Shown piece by piece: positions 10,033 to 19,823 of a stretch of DNA of 64,000 bases. The notes under the pieces are model-generated. The model saw only the letters and a list, made by a program, of their open reading frames with translations, made no database searches and had not been told where the DNA came from. Source of the DNA: Sphaeroforma sirkka. Lineage: Eukaryota > Opisthokonta > Ichthyosporea > Ichthyophonida. Both the position numbers and the translations under genes were made by a program. The first letter of the stretch is position 1. Each line of letters begins with the position of its first letter. Location: contig LUCW03000378.1 of NCBI GenBank assembly GCA_001586965.3, positions 33,501-97,500 of the forward strand, read 5' to 3'.

Positions 10033-10713
10033 CTACCTTTTTGAAAGCGGCTTCTCTAATTGGCATTCAGTCCATTTCTGCAGAGCTTTTGTGGTTCCAG
10101 GAGAAAGGTGTTCGCGAAAGCGCTTTGGTTTTTCTCCAGATACATACATGCGATCTGCGTGTTCAATGGTTAGACTCTGTACTAGAGCAGATAATTGATT
10201 CTTAAGTTCAGTGTTTTCAGCACTTAACATACTTATGCGAGTTGACTCGGTGGGCTTGGATTTTGATTCGGGTTGGCTATTCGAACTTTTCTCCTCTTCA
10301 TGTTCCTCTGGAGGTACCCTCTGAGGTTCATAATCGTCTACCGCAATCAGTGACACTCCTTTCTGAGATTCCTTATAAGAATTAGCTGGGGTGTCCTTAG
10401 ACACACCCTGTATCTCACTTCTTGGCTTCGTAAATGCGAGCTTCGAAGTTGAGCCAAAATTTGGCTCTCGGGCTCTTTCTTCGGGGATATTTTCTCTTAA
10501 TGGAGTGATCTCACCCTTATCCGACGCATTGTCTTGGCTGTTAGTGCCAGCGACAATAGCTTCGGCTACGTCTCAGTTCACTTCATTGGCAGCGGCAGTG
10601 GATGCGGCGGCGGCGGCGGCGGCGGCGTTAGCAGCGGCGATGGCTGCATCTCTCTCCATCGTCTTCTTTTCGGCCTTTCGCGTCTTAGAAGGTGTATTGT
10701 CTTTCTTAGTCAT
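10033..10713 (-). pseudogene. Gag N-terminal region of G2 with alanine tract
   Basis: The minus strand initiates at ATG 10713 with MTKKDNTPSKTRKAEKKTME and runs into an alanine-rich tract encoded by a (GCC)n stretch at about 10595-10640, where a stop interrupts. The frame 10033-10404 continues with charged, low-complexity sequence (PPEEHEEEKSSNSQPESKSK) and a leucine-rich helix (LSAENTELKNQLSALVQ). Between 9800 and 10030 a related frame (SRGTGGLYARII) links to the next block with a shift. A gag role is inferred from position. Confidence 0.5.
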
Positions 10714-10839
10714 AAAACTTTACTTAAGATTTTTGTCTATTCTCTTAAGGAATAGCTACATTAAGAAAAATTTCGTGGTAGTTAATCACCACTACTTTCA
10801 AGTAGTCTACGCAGTTAATACCTTTAATAATTTTAAAAT

Positions 10840-11050
10840 AGGTAAATTTCGGTCTCACAAGGCGGTGTAAACGACTTAGAGTAATTAAACGCGTAAAATG
10901 GTTTAAGTTCGAAAATTCAAAGTAAAATAACCGAAACGAGTCTTTAAATAGAGTTAGGTTGTATGCCTTGTGGAAACAGCAATACTCTGAGGGATTGTAA
11001 GGCTGATCCATCGCCTAACATCGCCTATATTAAATCCTCTCAGTACTGTT
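10840..11050 (-). repeat. LTR-B-like sequence upstream of G2 gag
   Basis: The plus strand reads TCTCACAAGGCGGTGTAAAC and later CAGCAATACTCTGAGGGATT, GTAAGGCTGA and CCTCTCAGTACTG, aligning with 26197-26400 of the solo LTR-B. Homology is lost beyond about 11050. In minus orientation it ends about 125 bp upstream of the G2 gag start, so it could be the degraded 5' LTR of G2. Confidence 0.6.
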
Positions 11051-11304
11051 TTCGCTGAAGGAGTTTTATTTATCTAGACTCAATCTGCAGGGGGTATCAC
11101 TATGTGCAATGCCAAGAGGAACATGTGCATCACCGAAGACCAATGCAACAGACCGTCACGCCCACCGCCCTATCGGATACGACCTTAAGAAAAAGAGGCC
11201 TTAAGTCCTCCCACAGAGGATCGGGCCATGAGCTGAGAGTGCGTCAGCAAAGCGCCCATACCCTCCCTTCAGAGGAGGAGAATAGAAGGGAATCATTTAT
11301 TGAC

Positions 11305-11400
11305 TTCCTGGATTAGCAAATCCGTCAGCACCGTGGGGGCCGAAGCGGGCATCCGCCAGGCGGAACCACATCGCTGCTAACTTATACTCGGTCGTTCTGG
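11305..11400 (-). pseudogene. Dam-like module remnant of element G3
   Basis: A minus frame beyond the RNase H region reads AAMWFRLADARFGPHGADGF then ANPGSQ. The pattern W..LA..RFGPH..D.FA is the opening of the Dam-like module that appears as WGPFIFDMFAAEHNKQ in the plus G1 copy (29310-29360). No NPPW follows in any readable frame here. Tentative. Confidence 0.4.
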
Positions 11401-11751
11401 GGGTGGACATATCGACTAGGGACCAGTGAACACCCTTCAATGTGCTTTTCGCCGCTTCCGAGCTAGCTGCATTTCGTAGTCAACTACATGAGTCAACTGA
11501 GAAAACATGCCGGCTGTCCCATTGCCTTTACCCCGAACGTGGTACATACGTATATCGATATCTCGGCAGACCTCCTGCCAACGTTGCTGCCGACGACCGC
11601 GCGGGTCATCAGTGAAGCCACCTTATCTCCACATCGCAAGGAGTGCAATATGGTCAATATGAACTTCTAACCCTTTCACAGATCGTTTGATGATCCGCTA
11701 GAGTTTCTTCATGCCGTAGACTCCAGTGAACCACTCTTTGTCCGTCACATT

Positions 11752-12500
11752 TTAGTTATACTGTGCTGATGAGAAGCGCGACGAGAGACGCCACAGGGAG
11801 AAGCTGTTTGTGGTGACGGACGTATAAGCAGCCACCGACGTCAATAAACTCACACGCATCAAAATAAAGCACAAGTTGTTCATTGACGTCAGGCTTGGCC
11901 AACTCCGTACGCTGGGCGAGGAGAGCATTGAACGTGACAAATGTCAATTAGGACTCCCCGCCTCACTTGAAGGTCACATCCTACTTGAGCAGATCGGTAT
12001 TCGGTTTAAACACTACCGCACAACCGTATGGTACCAGGATTTGATGAGGTCATCTGTTGGGTGGCGAAGATTGACGAGTGCCACCAGTCGCACATCGGTA
12101 ATTGAGACGCCTCTAAAGTGGACTCGCCGCCCCAAGATAGTGACAGCACGACGGAAATACGCTATCTGATACTTCTTGAGGCCCAACTGAATGCCGTTTT
12201 CTTGCAGCGTTCGAGGACAACAAGGAAAGGATCCCAGTGCTCGATGGCCGTATCATTGGCGATTACGATATCGTCGATGTACCATATGACATGCCTGAGA
12301 GCGTCAAACACATCAACAAGAGCTTTATGAAATCATCAGGATGATACTGCCTATGTCTGTAACACTTGTATTGCGCATTATCAAACAGCTTTAAAGCAAT
12401 AGGGTCTGCAGAGATTCGCAAATTTGTGATTCTCCGGGTCGTTGTACGCGACCGAGTGGAGGAGTTCGATAGCGGCATCTATTTCGGGTTGAGTTTTGTT
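11752..12500 (-). pseudogene. Reverse transcriptase and RNase H of G3
   Basis: The catalytic box reads VIWYIDDIVIANDTAIEHWD (about 12225-12285), followed in a shifted frame by NGIQLGLKKYQIAYF and ILGRRVHFRGVS, the gypsy pattern KC.F....FLGH.VS..GI. Then LVNLRHPTDDLIKSWYHTV matches the P......SFLG..YYR segment. RNase H is degenerate: QLVLYFDACEFIDVGGCLYV keeps the first Asp and LLPVASLVALLIST the following helix. The frame is broken at several points. Domain assignment is firm for the RT box, weaker for RNase H. Confidence 0.7.
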
Positions 12501-12523
12501 AGTTTAGCTCCAAGGTGTTTAAA

Positions 12524-13281
12524 CTATGCTTCGCCGAATAGACCGTCACCACTGGATTCGTATCCCGAATCATACTCTTCTGTGCGATAGCCGTCTTTCC
12601 GTTCTAGGGGAAGGTTTACGTTGTGGACAACGTCAGGACGTCTGGGTAAGTACACACCCTCATCTACCGTCGCTCCCAAATGAGAGGGCGCTAAGGGATA
12701 GAGAGACGCCTCCATCAGCTTGACTTCAAAACCATGGGCGTCATCAATGAAACTCCGGGTGGTAGGGAAGCTAGCCTGTGATGTCATCCTCGTGCTACCC
12801 GTATTTGCCTCAGTATCTATGTGGTGGGACTTCTCCGACAGGTGTTGGGAATTTATTCCGCCCATCGGTAGGGAAAGTTGCGTGCGTGCCTGCGTTCCTT
12901 GGAACTGCCGCCCCACACACAAGGGTGGCTGGAACTTTTACAGACATTGAGTTTCGGTCGCCTCCTGGTGACGTAGGGCTTTCGCTTCCCGCCGCGTGAC
13001 ACCCCTCTCGCACGTCGCTTGGACGGCCGTTTGGCAGTGGCGACAATGATCTGGTCATGTCTGCAATGCAAACCACAAGCATACCGCCGCCACGGGTCCA
13101 GCCCTGGTATCACATACAAGTTGTGATGCATATCAAACGCAGACGCCCAGCACAAAGTGCACGGCATCTCGTTGCCTAGCAAGGAATGCGCGTCATACGG
13201 AAGGTTCGATGTAACCAACCATAACTGTGGTTGAGTAGTCAAGTAACCGTCAACCATAAACAGGTCAATATTAAGGGTCAC
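12524..13281 (-). pseudogene. Probable protease and linker region of G3
   Basis: The minus frame 12853-13281 begins with NIDLFMVDGYLTTQPQLWLV and NLPYDAHSLLGNEMP, resembling the C-terminal half of a retropepsin, where a hydrophobic strand and I-L-G-N/M-P occur. A cysteine-containing segment (CTLCWAS, CGLHCRHDQ) and a basic stretch follow. The overlapping frame 12524-12922 is acidic and has no motif. No D-T-G active site was found, so the identification relies on position upstream of RT. Confidence 0.45.
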
Positions 13282-13474
13282 TTGATATGCCGGGACCGAA
13301 CATCGAGGGCAAGGAGCTTGAATGATGGCAGTGGCTACCAGTCAAAAATCCGAAATTAAGTATGGCAATGGTAGAAGTCAGCCTTTTGACAATGGGGGGT
13401 ATGACAGCCGTCACCAGGCGGGGGGAGGGGGAGGAGGGGGCCACAACAACCGCAATCTAGCGAGTGGAAAATCT

Positions 13475-14036
13475 TCGGTCGGGCTCACGTGATAGGTCAG
13501 CAGTAGCAGTATGTACAAAATGCCACTTGCGTCATAGCGACCCCATGTACCCTATCTGTCATATGTATAAACAGGTTGGGCACTACTTCATTAAATGCCC
13601 CAGCTCTTGGTGTGGATATAACACGTGAGATGTGATCCGAGGCGTGGGTTAGACCAGTAATAGCGGTCTATTGCGAGGATCAAGATGTCAATATGTATGT
13701 CGACATAGGGTCTCGCCCTGCCATGATCTCCCGCGCATTTGCACAACTCAACTCCTCGGTCGGGCTCACGTGATAGGTCAGCAGGAGCAATATGTACAAA
13801 ATTTCACTTGCGTCATAGGGACCCCATGTGCCCTATCTGTCATATGTATAAACAGGTTGGGCACTACTTCATTAAATGCCCCAGCTCTTGGTGTGGATAT
13901 AACACGTGAGATGTGATCCGAGGCGTGGGTGAGACCAGTAATAGCGGTATATTGTGAGAATCAAGATGTCAATATGTGTGTCGACATAGGGTCTCGCCCT
14001 ACCATGATCTCCCGCGCATTTGCACAACAACTCAAC
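13475..14036 (+). repeat. 281-bp tandem duplication inside G4
   Basis: The segment starting TCGGTCGGGCTCACGTGATA at 13475 recurs at 13756 with few differences and continues to about 14036, ending in CGCATTTGCACAA. Each unit holds the zinc-knuckle-like coding segment and the start of the protease (VDIGSRP). A duplication within the coding region would disrupt the polyprotein. Confidence 0.9.
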
Positions 14037-14204
14037 TCCCCAATTATCAATGTCCTAGCAGTATACGTCGAAGGATTTGGTGGTGATGGCACAGCGTCTC
14101 TCTCCGAGCAGATCTTAGCAGGAAATGGTACTGATACGCTTTTCGAAACAGCTATGGTCGAGTTCTATGTCGCGGACTGGATTCCCAACGACTGTGCTAT
14201 CTAA
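13820..14204 (+). pseudogene. Gag zinc-binding tail and aspartic protease of G4
   Basis: In the second duplicated unit one frame reads CPICHMYKQVGHYFIKCP then SWCGYN, close to a retroviral zinc knuckle with a longer middle spacing. It stops at TGA, and another frame (13929-14204) carries VNMCVDIGSRPTMISRAFAQ, where VDTGSRP would be the active retropepsin loop. Thr is replaced by Ile. The frame continues with ADWIPNDCAI and stops. Inactive by the motif change and frame breaks. Confidence 0.65.
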
Positions 14205-14299
14205 TTAGGTTTGACCACATGCAAGCCAATCTCTAGGTACCACTTGGGACCGCACCCATCAACCACCATTGTTCCAACTGCAGTTTTCTTGGACTAGCT

Positions 14300-15300
14300 A
14301 CCCGGTTGGATTCTTGGTACCACGTTTGCCGGAGGTGATCGCCAACATCGATACACCACGGGTTTTCGGGCCACGGGTACCCGAGGAGCCCCCAGAGTAT
14401 GATTTTAGGCACTTAAAGCGACTTCGTAAGATCCTCAATAAGTCTCCGGAAGAACTGAAACTCCTATGTAGTTTGTAAAATGAAGCAGCGTTTAATAAGA
14501 ACAATCAGAAGTATATTAATGATGTAGTTGTAAAGTTAAAACTCAAACAGGGTGCTCAGCCGTCGCGACAGATCTACCGCACAATGGATCCCGTCCTTAA
14601 GGTAGTGGAAACGAAGAACATCGATGAGTTCTATGTAGCAGGCAAAGCGGAAACTGGGGACAAGTACAGCCAGTGGGTGAGCTTTGTCCGCACAGTTAGG
14701 AAACCCCCGCGCAAACAACCAACGGATGCTTCGGGGTACAGGATGATTCATCAGCTTCTACTACACCCTGACTCACGCAAAATCTCACATATACGACAGC
14801 GGACGGGCAGTCCCACCAACTTCGTTGTTTGCAGGAAGGAGTAGAAAACGGATGTTACGACATCCAACAATATATGGACACCACATTTGATATCATTAAT
14901 GCCTTTAAAGCTTACCTGGACGATGGGAATATGGCACACAAGCGTCGCCTCCGTCAGACGATCCTCGCGGTTCTCAATGAGCATTGGAATTTCTCTTCAG
15001 GTTTGTCCGGATTTGTATTGCTAAAGATATCCAGCTCCAACCTGCAAAGTGCCAATTGGGCATACTTTTTTATGTTGCAATGGTGTCCTTTAGCCCGGAG
15101 GAGATCAACAACACCTCGGCCATTATTTACAGCCGTGCTCAGGCCCTGTTCGACTGGCCACGACCATCGAACAGACAGGAATTGGTTTCCCTTCTAGCTG
15201 TTCTGTCAGTGGTGGCCGATTTATATATCGGGCTTTGCTGATAGGGCTGGGGTACTATCGGACCTTGTTGGCAAAGGGGCTATATTACAGTGGAGGACAG
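14300..15300 (+). pseudogene. Reverse transcriptase of G4
   Basis: After a linker (EEPPEYDFRHLKRLRKIL) the RT fingers are suggested by VSFVRTVRKPPRKQPTDASG. The catalytic box is in AYLDDGNMAHKRRLRQTILA, where DDI/DDV is DDG. In the next frame come KDIQLQPAKCQLG, VAMVSFSPEEINN and FDWPRPSNRQELVSLLAVLS, the classical KC.L....V.FSP..I....WP.P......FL stretch. A shift lies between box and thumb near 15000. IGLGYYRTLL follows near 15240. Confidence 0.7.
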
Positions 15301-15540
15301 CCCACCAGGTTGCATATACCTCTTACTCGCTATAGGTGCACGCATACGCCTTTACCAACCACTTCCCCACCAACGTATTGTGGTCACACCTGACACGAGC
15401 AACAGAGGGGCGGGGGCGGGTGTCTTTGTCCAAATTTGACCTCCAGGTACCCCAGTATAGGAAGATGAACAAGAGTGTATCGCCGAGTGTATTGACTACC
15501 GGAAGGGATTGTAACTACCACCCGTAGATATCCATCCCCA

Positions 15541-16080
15541 GAGGGGGAGAACGAATGTACAATTTGCAGACGCCGGCAAAGTCACAGAAATCGTTTTTTT
15601 TCTTAATGCTTTACTTTCAGTCGCCAAATCCTGCCATTTTTTATGATCACCCACATTTCACGAATAGGGGGGCTGTAGTAGCAGTAGTATAGTGCACCTA
15701 CACCTGAGGAAGAGAACTGATTCTGCCCTACCCTACTCCGAGGACTAGAGCCGCTATTTTATATTCGGACAATCCACACTTTACCATGTGCGGACTGTGA
15801 GCCTAGGACTAGCCTAGGCCAATATAGTAAACGACTAGATCAGGATATCAGCTCTTTGTACACTAGTTACGTAGATGTGACAGAAGATCTAGCTTAGTTA
15901 AACCCTAGTAAACGAGTGTAGTCTACTACAAATACAATCTAGTGAGACGCAGTCTGTTTTTGATTTTTTCTTTCTTCTTCAATTTATGATATGCATTTCA
16001 TTTTAAAAAGGTAAATACAAGTTCCTTGTACAATAAATTACTACAGGCTGAATCACTTGCCAAGATCACGGCAGCCAAAA
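15541..16080. other. No gene seen
   Basis: A+T-rich, with pyrimidine tracts near 15960 and short repeats such as GACTAG and CCTAGG. No open frame of note and no LTR match was recognised. It separates G4 from the gag-like fragment that follows. Confidence 0.4.
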
Positions 16081-16182
16081 GTGTCCAGCGCATGCCCGGC
16101 TCGATCCGTGCATTGAATTTGGTTCATCGTGCGGGCTTGTTTGCTACGGCAGTGTTGCCTTGCGACCTGATCAAAGAAGCTC

Positions 16183-16830
16183 ATGTGGTTAAAATGCTGT
16201 GATGCACAGGTAAAGGAGGGTACGAGCCCAATCATGCAGCTGCTGACTCTAGCAACGGATGAAGTTTCACGTAAACTGAAATTCCTTTCCTCTAACCATT
16301 CCTCATTTGGCGAGGCCATATTCGAGGTGCTCGAGTTTGTAGCTGACGCAATTGAGGATTGTAGTAAGTATACGCTAGATAACTGTATCTCAACGTTCTC
16401 CCTCCTCAGGGAGGGGGACGTTGTTCATTTATTAATAATTATAAACAGTAATCCTAAAATGACTGACTCTTAAAATGAGTCATTAGTCATGTGCTGTAAA
16501 ACCCTAAAACCCAGTTTATCAGATTATTCTGATAAACTATAAAACTTGTAATAAACCTAAAATAATCAAATAAATCTAAGTACTTGTATTCTGACCACAG
16601 GATTTTATTAAAGAAATCTTTAAGAATATCCTTTACGCTCCGTCGCTAGCGGCGATATACGAGTTGAATCGCCAAATGCGTATCCAGGCGGGCGACTCGT
16701 TTTCGCTGCAACCGGTTTCTTATTCCACAGCGAATGCGGCCAATGGGAGAGCACAAGAACGCCTTCCGACGCGCATTGGTGACTTAGTTGACGATCGGTC
16801 TATAGGAAGCAACCCGCTCTCCAAGTAGCA
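16183..16830 (+). pseudogene. Gag-like ORF interrupted by a solo LTR
   Basis: The plus frame reads MWLKCCDAQVKEGTSPIMQL, VSRKLKFLSSNHSSFGEAIF and EVLEFVADAIED up to 16359. It resumes after the LTR at 16600 as DFIKEIFKNILYAPSLAAIY and FSLQPVSYSTANAANGRAQE, ending near 16829. Removing the LTR and one GGAT copy restores an uninterrupted frame, so this coding sequence was open when the LTR inserted. No enzyme motif is present; helical, gag-like character and the retroelement setting are the only clues to identity. Confidence 0.55.
16360..16599 (-). mobile_element. Solo LTR-A (240 bp) with GGAT target duplication
   Basis: Reverse-oriented relative to 7938 and 27902. It begins TGTAGTAAGTATACGC and ends TATTCTGACCACA. 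GGAT flanks it at 16356-16359 and 16600-16603. Internal landmarks of LTR-A, including the CTCCTCAGGGAGGGGGA hairpin and CAGATTATTCTG, are present. No coding content. Confidence 0.9.
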
Positions 16831-16899
16831 GTGCAAGTTGATGCAGTAAGAGAAGAAGAATTGCCAACTGAGAGACTACAGTAGTAGGCGTATTTCTAT

Positions 16900-17319
16900 A
16901 TACGTTAATAACGTTTTACGTCGTCAGCCCGAGAGTAATTTGGGACTTGTTCCCAAATTAATATAAGTATAGGTGGGTCAGCCCGAGAGAACGTAAGAGT
17001 AATTTGAGACTCCTTCTCAGATTATTCTATTTATAGGATACGGGCCACCGGCTAGCTGAGAGCCGAGGTCCGAGACTGAGTGTGTTATTAATAGAACTAT
17101 TCCAAATGTTATATTTGGTATTTTACTGAGGCCTTTTAGTGGCCTTGTCCAAATATCTGATATGTATAATGGAAAAGGTATTTAATTAATAAAAACCGTT
17201 GAAAACCATTCAAGTAAAACCGAGTTTACGTACTTTTAATACTGCGTTAAACTGAGTTTCCGTACTTTTAATAGTACGTTTATAATACAAGATTCTAGTG
17301 TGGAGGCCCGGCTTTTACA
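16900..17319 (+). repeat. LTR-B-related sequence
   Basis: From about 17130 to 17319 it aligns with 26750-26947: CAAATATCTGATATGTA, AATGGAAAAGGTA, TTTTAATAGTACGTTTATAA and the end block GTGGAGGCCCGGCTTTTACA. The proximal part is too divergent to give a start. Two copies of GTCAGCCCGAGAG lie at about 16923 and 16978. It abuts the truncated protease of G5. Confidence 0.65.
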
Positions 17320-17322
17320 CAG

Positions 17323-17819
17323 TTGCGCCTATGTTGCGGATACCTGAGTAATCACGGAACGGTTCGCCCCCGTATCAATGAGTGTGCGCATTGCTGGCCG
17401 TTGACTTGTAACGTAACATATACCCGATTGTCCGTAAGGAACAATTTATCTTTTACTGCAAATATTCTTGTTGCCGTTCGACCAAACGTAACGCACATGT
17501 TTAACTCAGACACCCAAACATCTCAGTTCGAGTTCGGTTCCGCTTCCCAATCAGCGGGTCCTTGCTCGGCATCCATCAGCTCATCTTCACTGTCGACATA
17601 TGACTCGTCGACCAAATCATGAATATGCATCATCTCGCTCTCTCCAACCTCAGCAGGCGTGGGATCCGGCATCTGGTCAACTCCATCCACGAGATTGACT
17701 CGCGGGCGGAAGTTATTACCCCGTGCCTGTTGTGTGCGCGCGGATGTCCCTCCAGCCGATGTATGCGCACTTAGGGCAACGTGGTACGTGTATTGGGCCC
17801 AGAGGAAGATTCTCCTCAC
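17323..17819 (-). pseudogene. Gag-pro junction and aspartic protease of G5
   Basis: The frame 17523-17819 is acidic at its end (HIHDLVDESYVDSEDELMDA). The next frame reads MCVTFGRTATRIFAVKDKLF, VYVTLQVNGQQCAHSLIDTG then ANRSVITQ, containing the canonical retropepsin active-site loop D-T-G-A. It is the only protease in the window with this loop intact. The domain is cut short by LTR-B at 17320. A degenerate relative is at 22249-22476. Confidence 0.75.
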
Positions 17820-18107
17820 ATGACCGACAACAAACCCTAGGGTTCGATGCTGGTGGCGGTGGCATCGACACGCGTCCGTGTGCGTGATCGTGAACCCCCT
17901 GGGATTTTTAGTGGTCGGGGAAGGTGTACCCGACGGTGTTCTTCCGCCTAATACTCACTCGAAATACATCATGCATTTGTGCCGCGGATATTCTCGCCAT
18001 TTAGGGTGCATGCGAAGAGTGTCACAATAGTATGCAACCCCCGCAGCTTGATTAATTAGGTTGAGCATACAATGATTGCGGTATACTTGTAGTGGAATCT
18101 CATATCG

Positions 18108-18458
18108 TCACATCTCCATAAAATCAACTTTGCGTTCAAAATCTCGAAGTTGGGTCTCGAGTGGCACCGAAGGGTTTATCTTCATGCACGCCAATACATT
18201 TCTGTATGCGCTATCTTCCAGATCTTGTTCTTGTTCGTGTGTACGTACAATAAAAGCAGTGCAGTCCTGGAACGACATGCACTGCAATTTTTGTTCGTTC
18301 TCCACAATAAAATCCAAAAGTGCCTTGGGTGCGCCTTCTTTCTGTAGCGCCCTATGGAGGCCCATCTGCATATGAATCGGATCTAATTTGTGAAATTTTG
18401 CATTCTTATGCCAATCCAATATAAACGCATGCAGCTGTATTTTCTGCGGATTATCCAA
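18108..18458 (-). pseudogene. Capsid-like gag block of G5
   Basis: A 116-residue frame, strongly helical: KIQLHAFILDWHKNAKFHKL, MGLHRALQKEGAPKALLDFI and DCTAFIVRTHEQEQDLEDSA. The run of short amphipathic helices and central position suit a gag capsid. No enzyme motif. The start used is the first Met, but upstream continuity with the previous block is more likely than a separate protein. Confidence 0.5.
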
Positions 18459-18485
18459 ATAATAGCTGCCCTGTGGATTAGGTGG

Positions 18486-19229
18486 CTATTCCTTGGGTGT
18501 CCGTTTTTCGGCCGTGATTGTGCAAGTCTTCAACGTCTCGTTAGTTGTACGAATTAAGCCCTGCAACGCACGAGCGTCTTCAGTGCGTCCCTCAGCTTCT
18601 GCTTGCATCATACGTTGGGTGAGAAGAAATACCTGCATTTTCATCTCTGCCGCGGTAGATTCATTGATGCACGCTTCCGTAGGTGATGATATCTGACATC
18701 GTTTCACCTCTTATGGGTCTTCCAGGTAGCGATCGTGGGGAACAGGCGGGTGTTTACGGTAAGTAAGCGTATCGATAGGCACATTGGCATTATCCTGACA
18801 ATTCTCCTTTCTCTCTTCGGAGATTGTGGACGACTATGCTGTTGTAATTTATCCCTAAATAAGTTTACTGCCGCCCAACCGTGAGGTTGTTGACTCGGAG
18901 ATTTCAAAACTCTGCGAAATGCCTCAAAGGACCGATGGCAAATTTGGAGGGGTGTCCATGTGCCAATGTAGGTTCGCTGGGTCCAAAAAAATTCTACCAG
19001 GCGATTTCACTAACGTTTTCGAGTCATGATACCGATCCGGACCATTAAGCGGTCTCTCAGCAGGGATCGGAATTGTCTGGGCTCGATTTTGAGCGTTCTT
19101 CGACAATCGTTCGCGGCGCGTAATATGGACGTTCGCGTAAGGAGCCACTTGATGTATGGCCTTCGTCCGACCAATCCTGCGCTTCATCGGGCTAATTTGC
19201 TTCACGTTGTTAGCACCGCTATCAGACAA
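18486..19229 (-). pseudogene. Central gag blocks of G5
   Basis: Three consecutive frames: 18924-19229 (basic, KRRIGRTKAIHQVAPYAN), 18704-18907 (RDKLQQHSRPQSPKRERR) and 18486-18707 (ACINESTAAEMKMQVFLLTQ, EAEGRTEDARALQGLIRTTN). The last resembles the helical block of G2 (VDDCTIQMEIAHDRHDAEY...). Frame changes between them show decay. Function by position only. Confidence 0.45.
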
Positions 19230-19286
19230 CTGGTGAGTTGGTGAAAGCTCCGCTTGTGTTGGGTATTGAGGGGCCCAAGTATATAA

Positions 19287-19727
19287 CTATGTTGACTCGG
19301 CCTCAGACTCAGAAAATTCATCATTCACTATCGCCTGGGCCGTATCCTGGGGCATCAATGTGTCAATCTCTGTCAGTGACAACTTACGAAGGTGACGAAG
19401 TCGCTCTTTAATAAGACGACTCCTTTCTTTTGCCTCCTTCACATGCAACAACGTATTCAAGTGGCCTGCTTGATCCGCCAGCCATTCCGGAGCTCGGCTA
19501 ATCCCATCCAAAGTTTGGATGGAGTGCTGGGCCTCAGACTGCAGATGAGTCAACTCCAAATGAATTCCCACCGTCTCGTCGTCTCCGGGTGCCGGTTTCT
19601 TGGCACATGCTGTCTCCACCTTATCGCATAGTTCGATCAAATGCCGAATCGTTCCAAGCAATCGTTTTAACAGTTGAAACAAGCTTGCTTACCCACCGTA
19701 GGCAACGGTCTGGTCTCAGGTCCCGTC
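19287..19727 (-). pseudogene. Gag N-terminus of G5
   Basis: The minus strand begins at ATG 19727 with MTGPETRPLPTVGKQACF, where a shift near 19680 moves into the frame 19287-19682. That frame is a long coiled-coil-like segment (FQLLKRLLGTIRHLIELCDK, RSRLIKERLRHLRKLSLTEI) ending in an acidic FSESEAEST. The start lies about 97 nt downstream of the LTR-C end, a normal leader length. Confidence 0.5.
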
Positions 19728-19823
19728 ATTGTTGTAAAAAAAAATGTAAACTAAATTGTTTCTTAGTTGTTTAACCTTTAAAGAACGTAGTATAAAGAAT
19801 ACAGTAGTTCGGTCACTTAAAAA

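Larger units (their letters stand above)
7690..10713 (-). mobile_element. LTR element G2 (gag and start of pol), minus strand
   Basis: Read on the minus strand it has a leader, a gag initiating at ATG 10713-10711, a nucleocapsid-like tail and a protease/RT linker homologous to that of G1. It is truncated near 7690 before the RT core. LTR-B-like sequence (10840-11050) sits just upstream of the gag leader, in the place expected of a 5' LTR. A solo LTR-A interrupts the linker at 7938-8185. Multiple frameshifts mark it as dead. Confidence 0.75.
11300..13281 (-). mobile_element. Degenerate gypsy-type pol, element G3, minus strand
   Basis: On the minus strand a protease-like region (13281-12524) is followed by RT with a YIDD box (near 12275), an RT thumb, a decayed RNase H and a possible Dam-like opening. 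Frameshifts are frequent. G3 starts back to back with the plus-strand element G4, whose gag tail begins near 13320. No LTRs were recognised for it. Confidence 0.65.
13320..15540 (+). mobile_element. Degenerate gypsy-type element G4, plus strand
   Basis: Plus-strand order: glycine/asparagine-rich gag tail (13320-13470), zinc-knuckle-like segment, protease start (both within a 281-bp tandem duplication), and RT with a YLDD box near 14910-14925. RNase H is hardly recognisable after 15270. Stops and shifts are common. It lies head to head with G3. Confidence 0.6.

Noticed and set aside
13475-14036. CRISPR-like or satellite array
   Set aside because: Only two long units with no spacers; it is a duplication within a retroelement. 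No CRISPR array exists in the window.
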